The notes beneath the pieces were generated by a model, which was given only the letters and a program-made list of their open reading frames with translations, was not told the origin of the DNA and searched no databases. 64,000 nucleotides of DNA, from assembly GCA_023544645.1 (NCBI GenBank), contig JAMJFO010000007.1, forward strand, positions 26,931 through 90,930, given 5' to 3'. This document shows positions 63,931-64,000 of this stretch, piece after piece. Within the stretch, counting starts at the first letter, position 1. Each line of letters starts with the position of its first letter. This DNA comes from Desulfobulbaceae bacterium (GTDB lineage Bacteria; Desulfobacterota; Desulfobulbia; Desulfobulbales; Desulfobulbaceae). The position numbers were made by a program, and so were the translations under genes.

Positions 63931-64000
63931 GGTTTTGGCTCGATATTGCTTTGATAATTTGATTGAGCCGTATTTGTAGTTTTTTATCCTTTAGCAGGTT
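63911..64000 (-). CDS. C-terminal fragment of a gene entering from the right edge
   Basis: On the minus strand a frame is open from the window edge for 29 codons and ends with TGA at 63911-63913, inside the REP-like hairpin. The visible end is basic (KDKKLQIRLNQIIKAISSQ, then NQGQGET). The flanking repeats suggest a REP-associated (Y1) transposase, but the fragment is too short to identify. Confidence 0.35.
   Translation of the reverse strand, partial: NLLKDKKLQIRLNQIIKAISSQNQGQGET

Overview
The window is a gene-dense stretch of a bacterial chromosome, GC-rich over most of its length, with tight same-strand operons. The gene set suggests a marine or salt-exposed anaerobe of the Desulfobacterota (sulfate-reducer-like, possibly Desulfobulbales). 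Clues are a complete methylmalonyl-CoA/propionate operon with a split B12-dependent mutase, an adenylate kinase whose LID has the Cys/His/Cys/Cys metal site known from Desulfovibrio gigas, an ectoine operon, a corrinoid-activator (ferredoxin-ASKHA) protein and an octaheme cytochrome c. The assignment is inference from gene content only.

Layout. 1-1138: end of an unknown gene, a terminator, and a tandem-domain NosL-like protein. 1199-12943 (minus): prpE-sucC-sucD-mcmA2-meaB-mcmA1-mce-pccB-pccA plus a metallo-beta-lactamase-fold gene. This converts propionate and succinate into each other through methylmalonyl-CoA. 13161-16128: prmA and a divergent corrinoid activator. 16205-26360 (plus): tRNA-Gly, then the classical rimP-nusA-ylxR-infB-rbfA-nrnA-truB-rpsO-pnp operon, with an attenuator-like hairpin ahead of rimP. 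26460-31159 (plus): dut, a WalJ-like hydrolase, a LysW-like zinc ribbon, then agmatinase and arginine decarboxylase (putrescine synthesis). 31191-33873 (minus): xerD with no ordinary start codon, rpsU and a GlcD-type oxidase. 33998-36224: ddl, a PilZ protein and an unknown small protein.

36525-44749 (minus) is an ectoine operon with unusual members: a MarR-type regulator (EctR-like), a class I aminotransferase, hemC, ectA, ectB, ectC, the ectoine aspartokinase and an MscS channel with a degenerate cyclic-nucleotide-type domain. A strong sigma-70 promoter with an inverted repeat over its -10 lies ahead of the regulator. Next come tRNA-fMet, a thioesterase, a proposed homoserine kinase and hom (minus), then adk, gmhA, a deoxyhypusine-synthase-like gene, a cobA-hemD fusion and a cereblon-type CULT-domain gene (plus).

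52769-60530 (minus) is a housekeeping operon: ychF, an HD nuclease, holB, ricT, metG, yggT, yggU and a membrane protein. A 165-bp MITE with perfect 17-bp inverted ends and a 5-bp target duplication sits exactly at the metG stop codon. The right end holds an MTA/SAH deaminase-type amidohydrolase and an AT-richer hydroxylamine-oxidoreductase-family octaheme cytochrome with an FNR/HcpR-like palindrome upstream. The edge has REP-like repeats and a gene fragment entering from outside.
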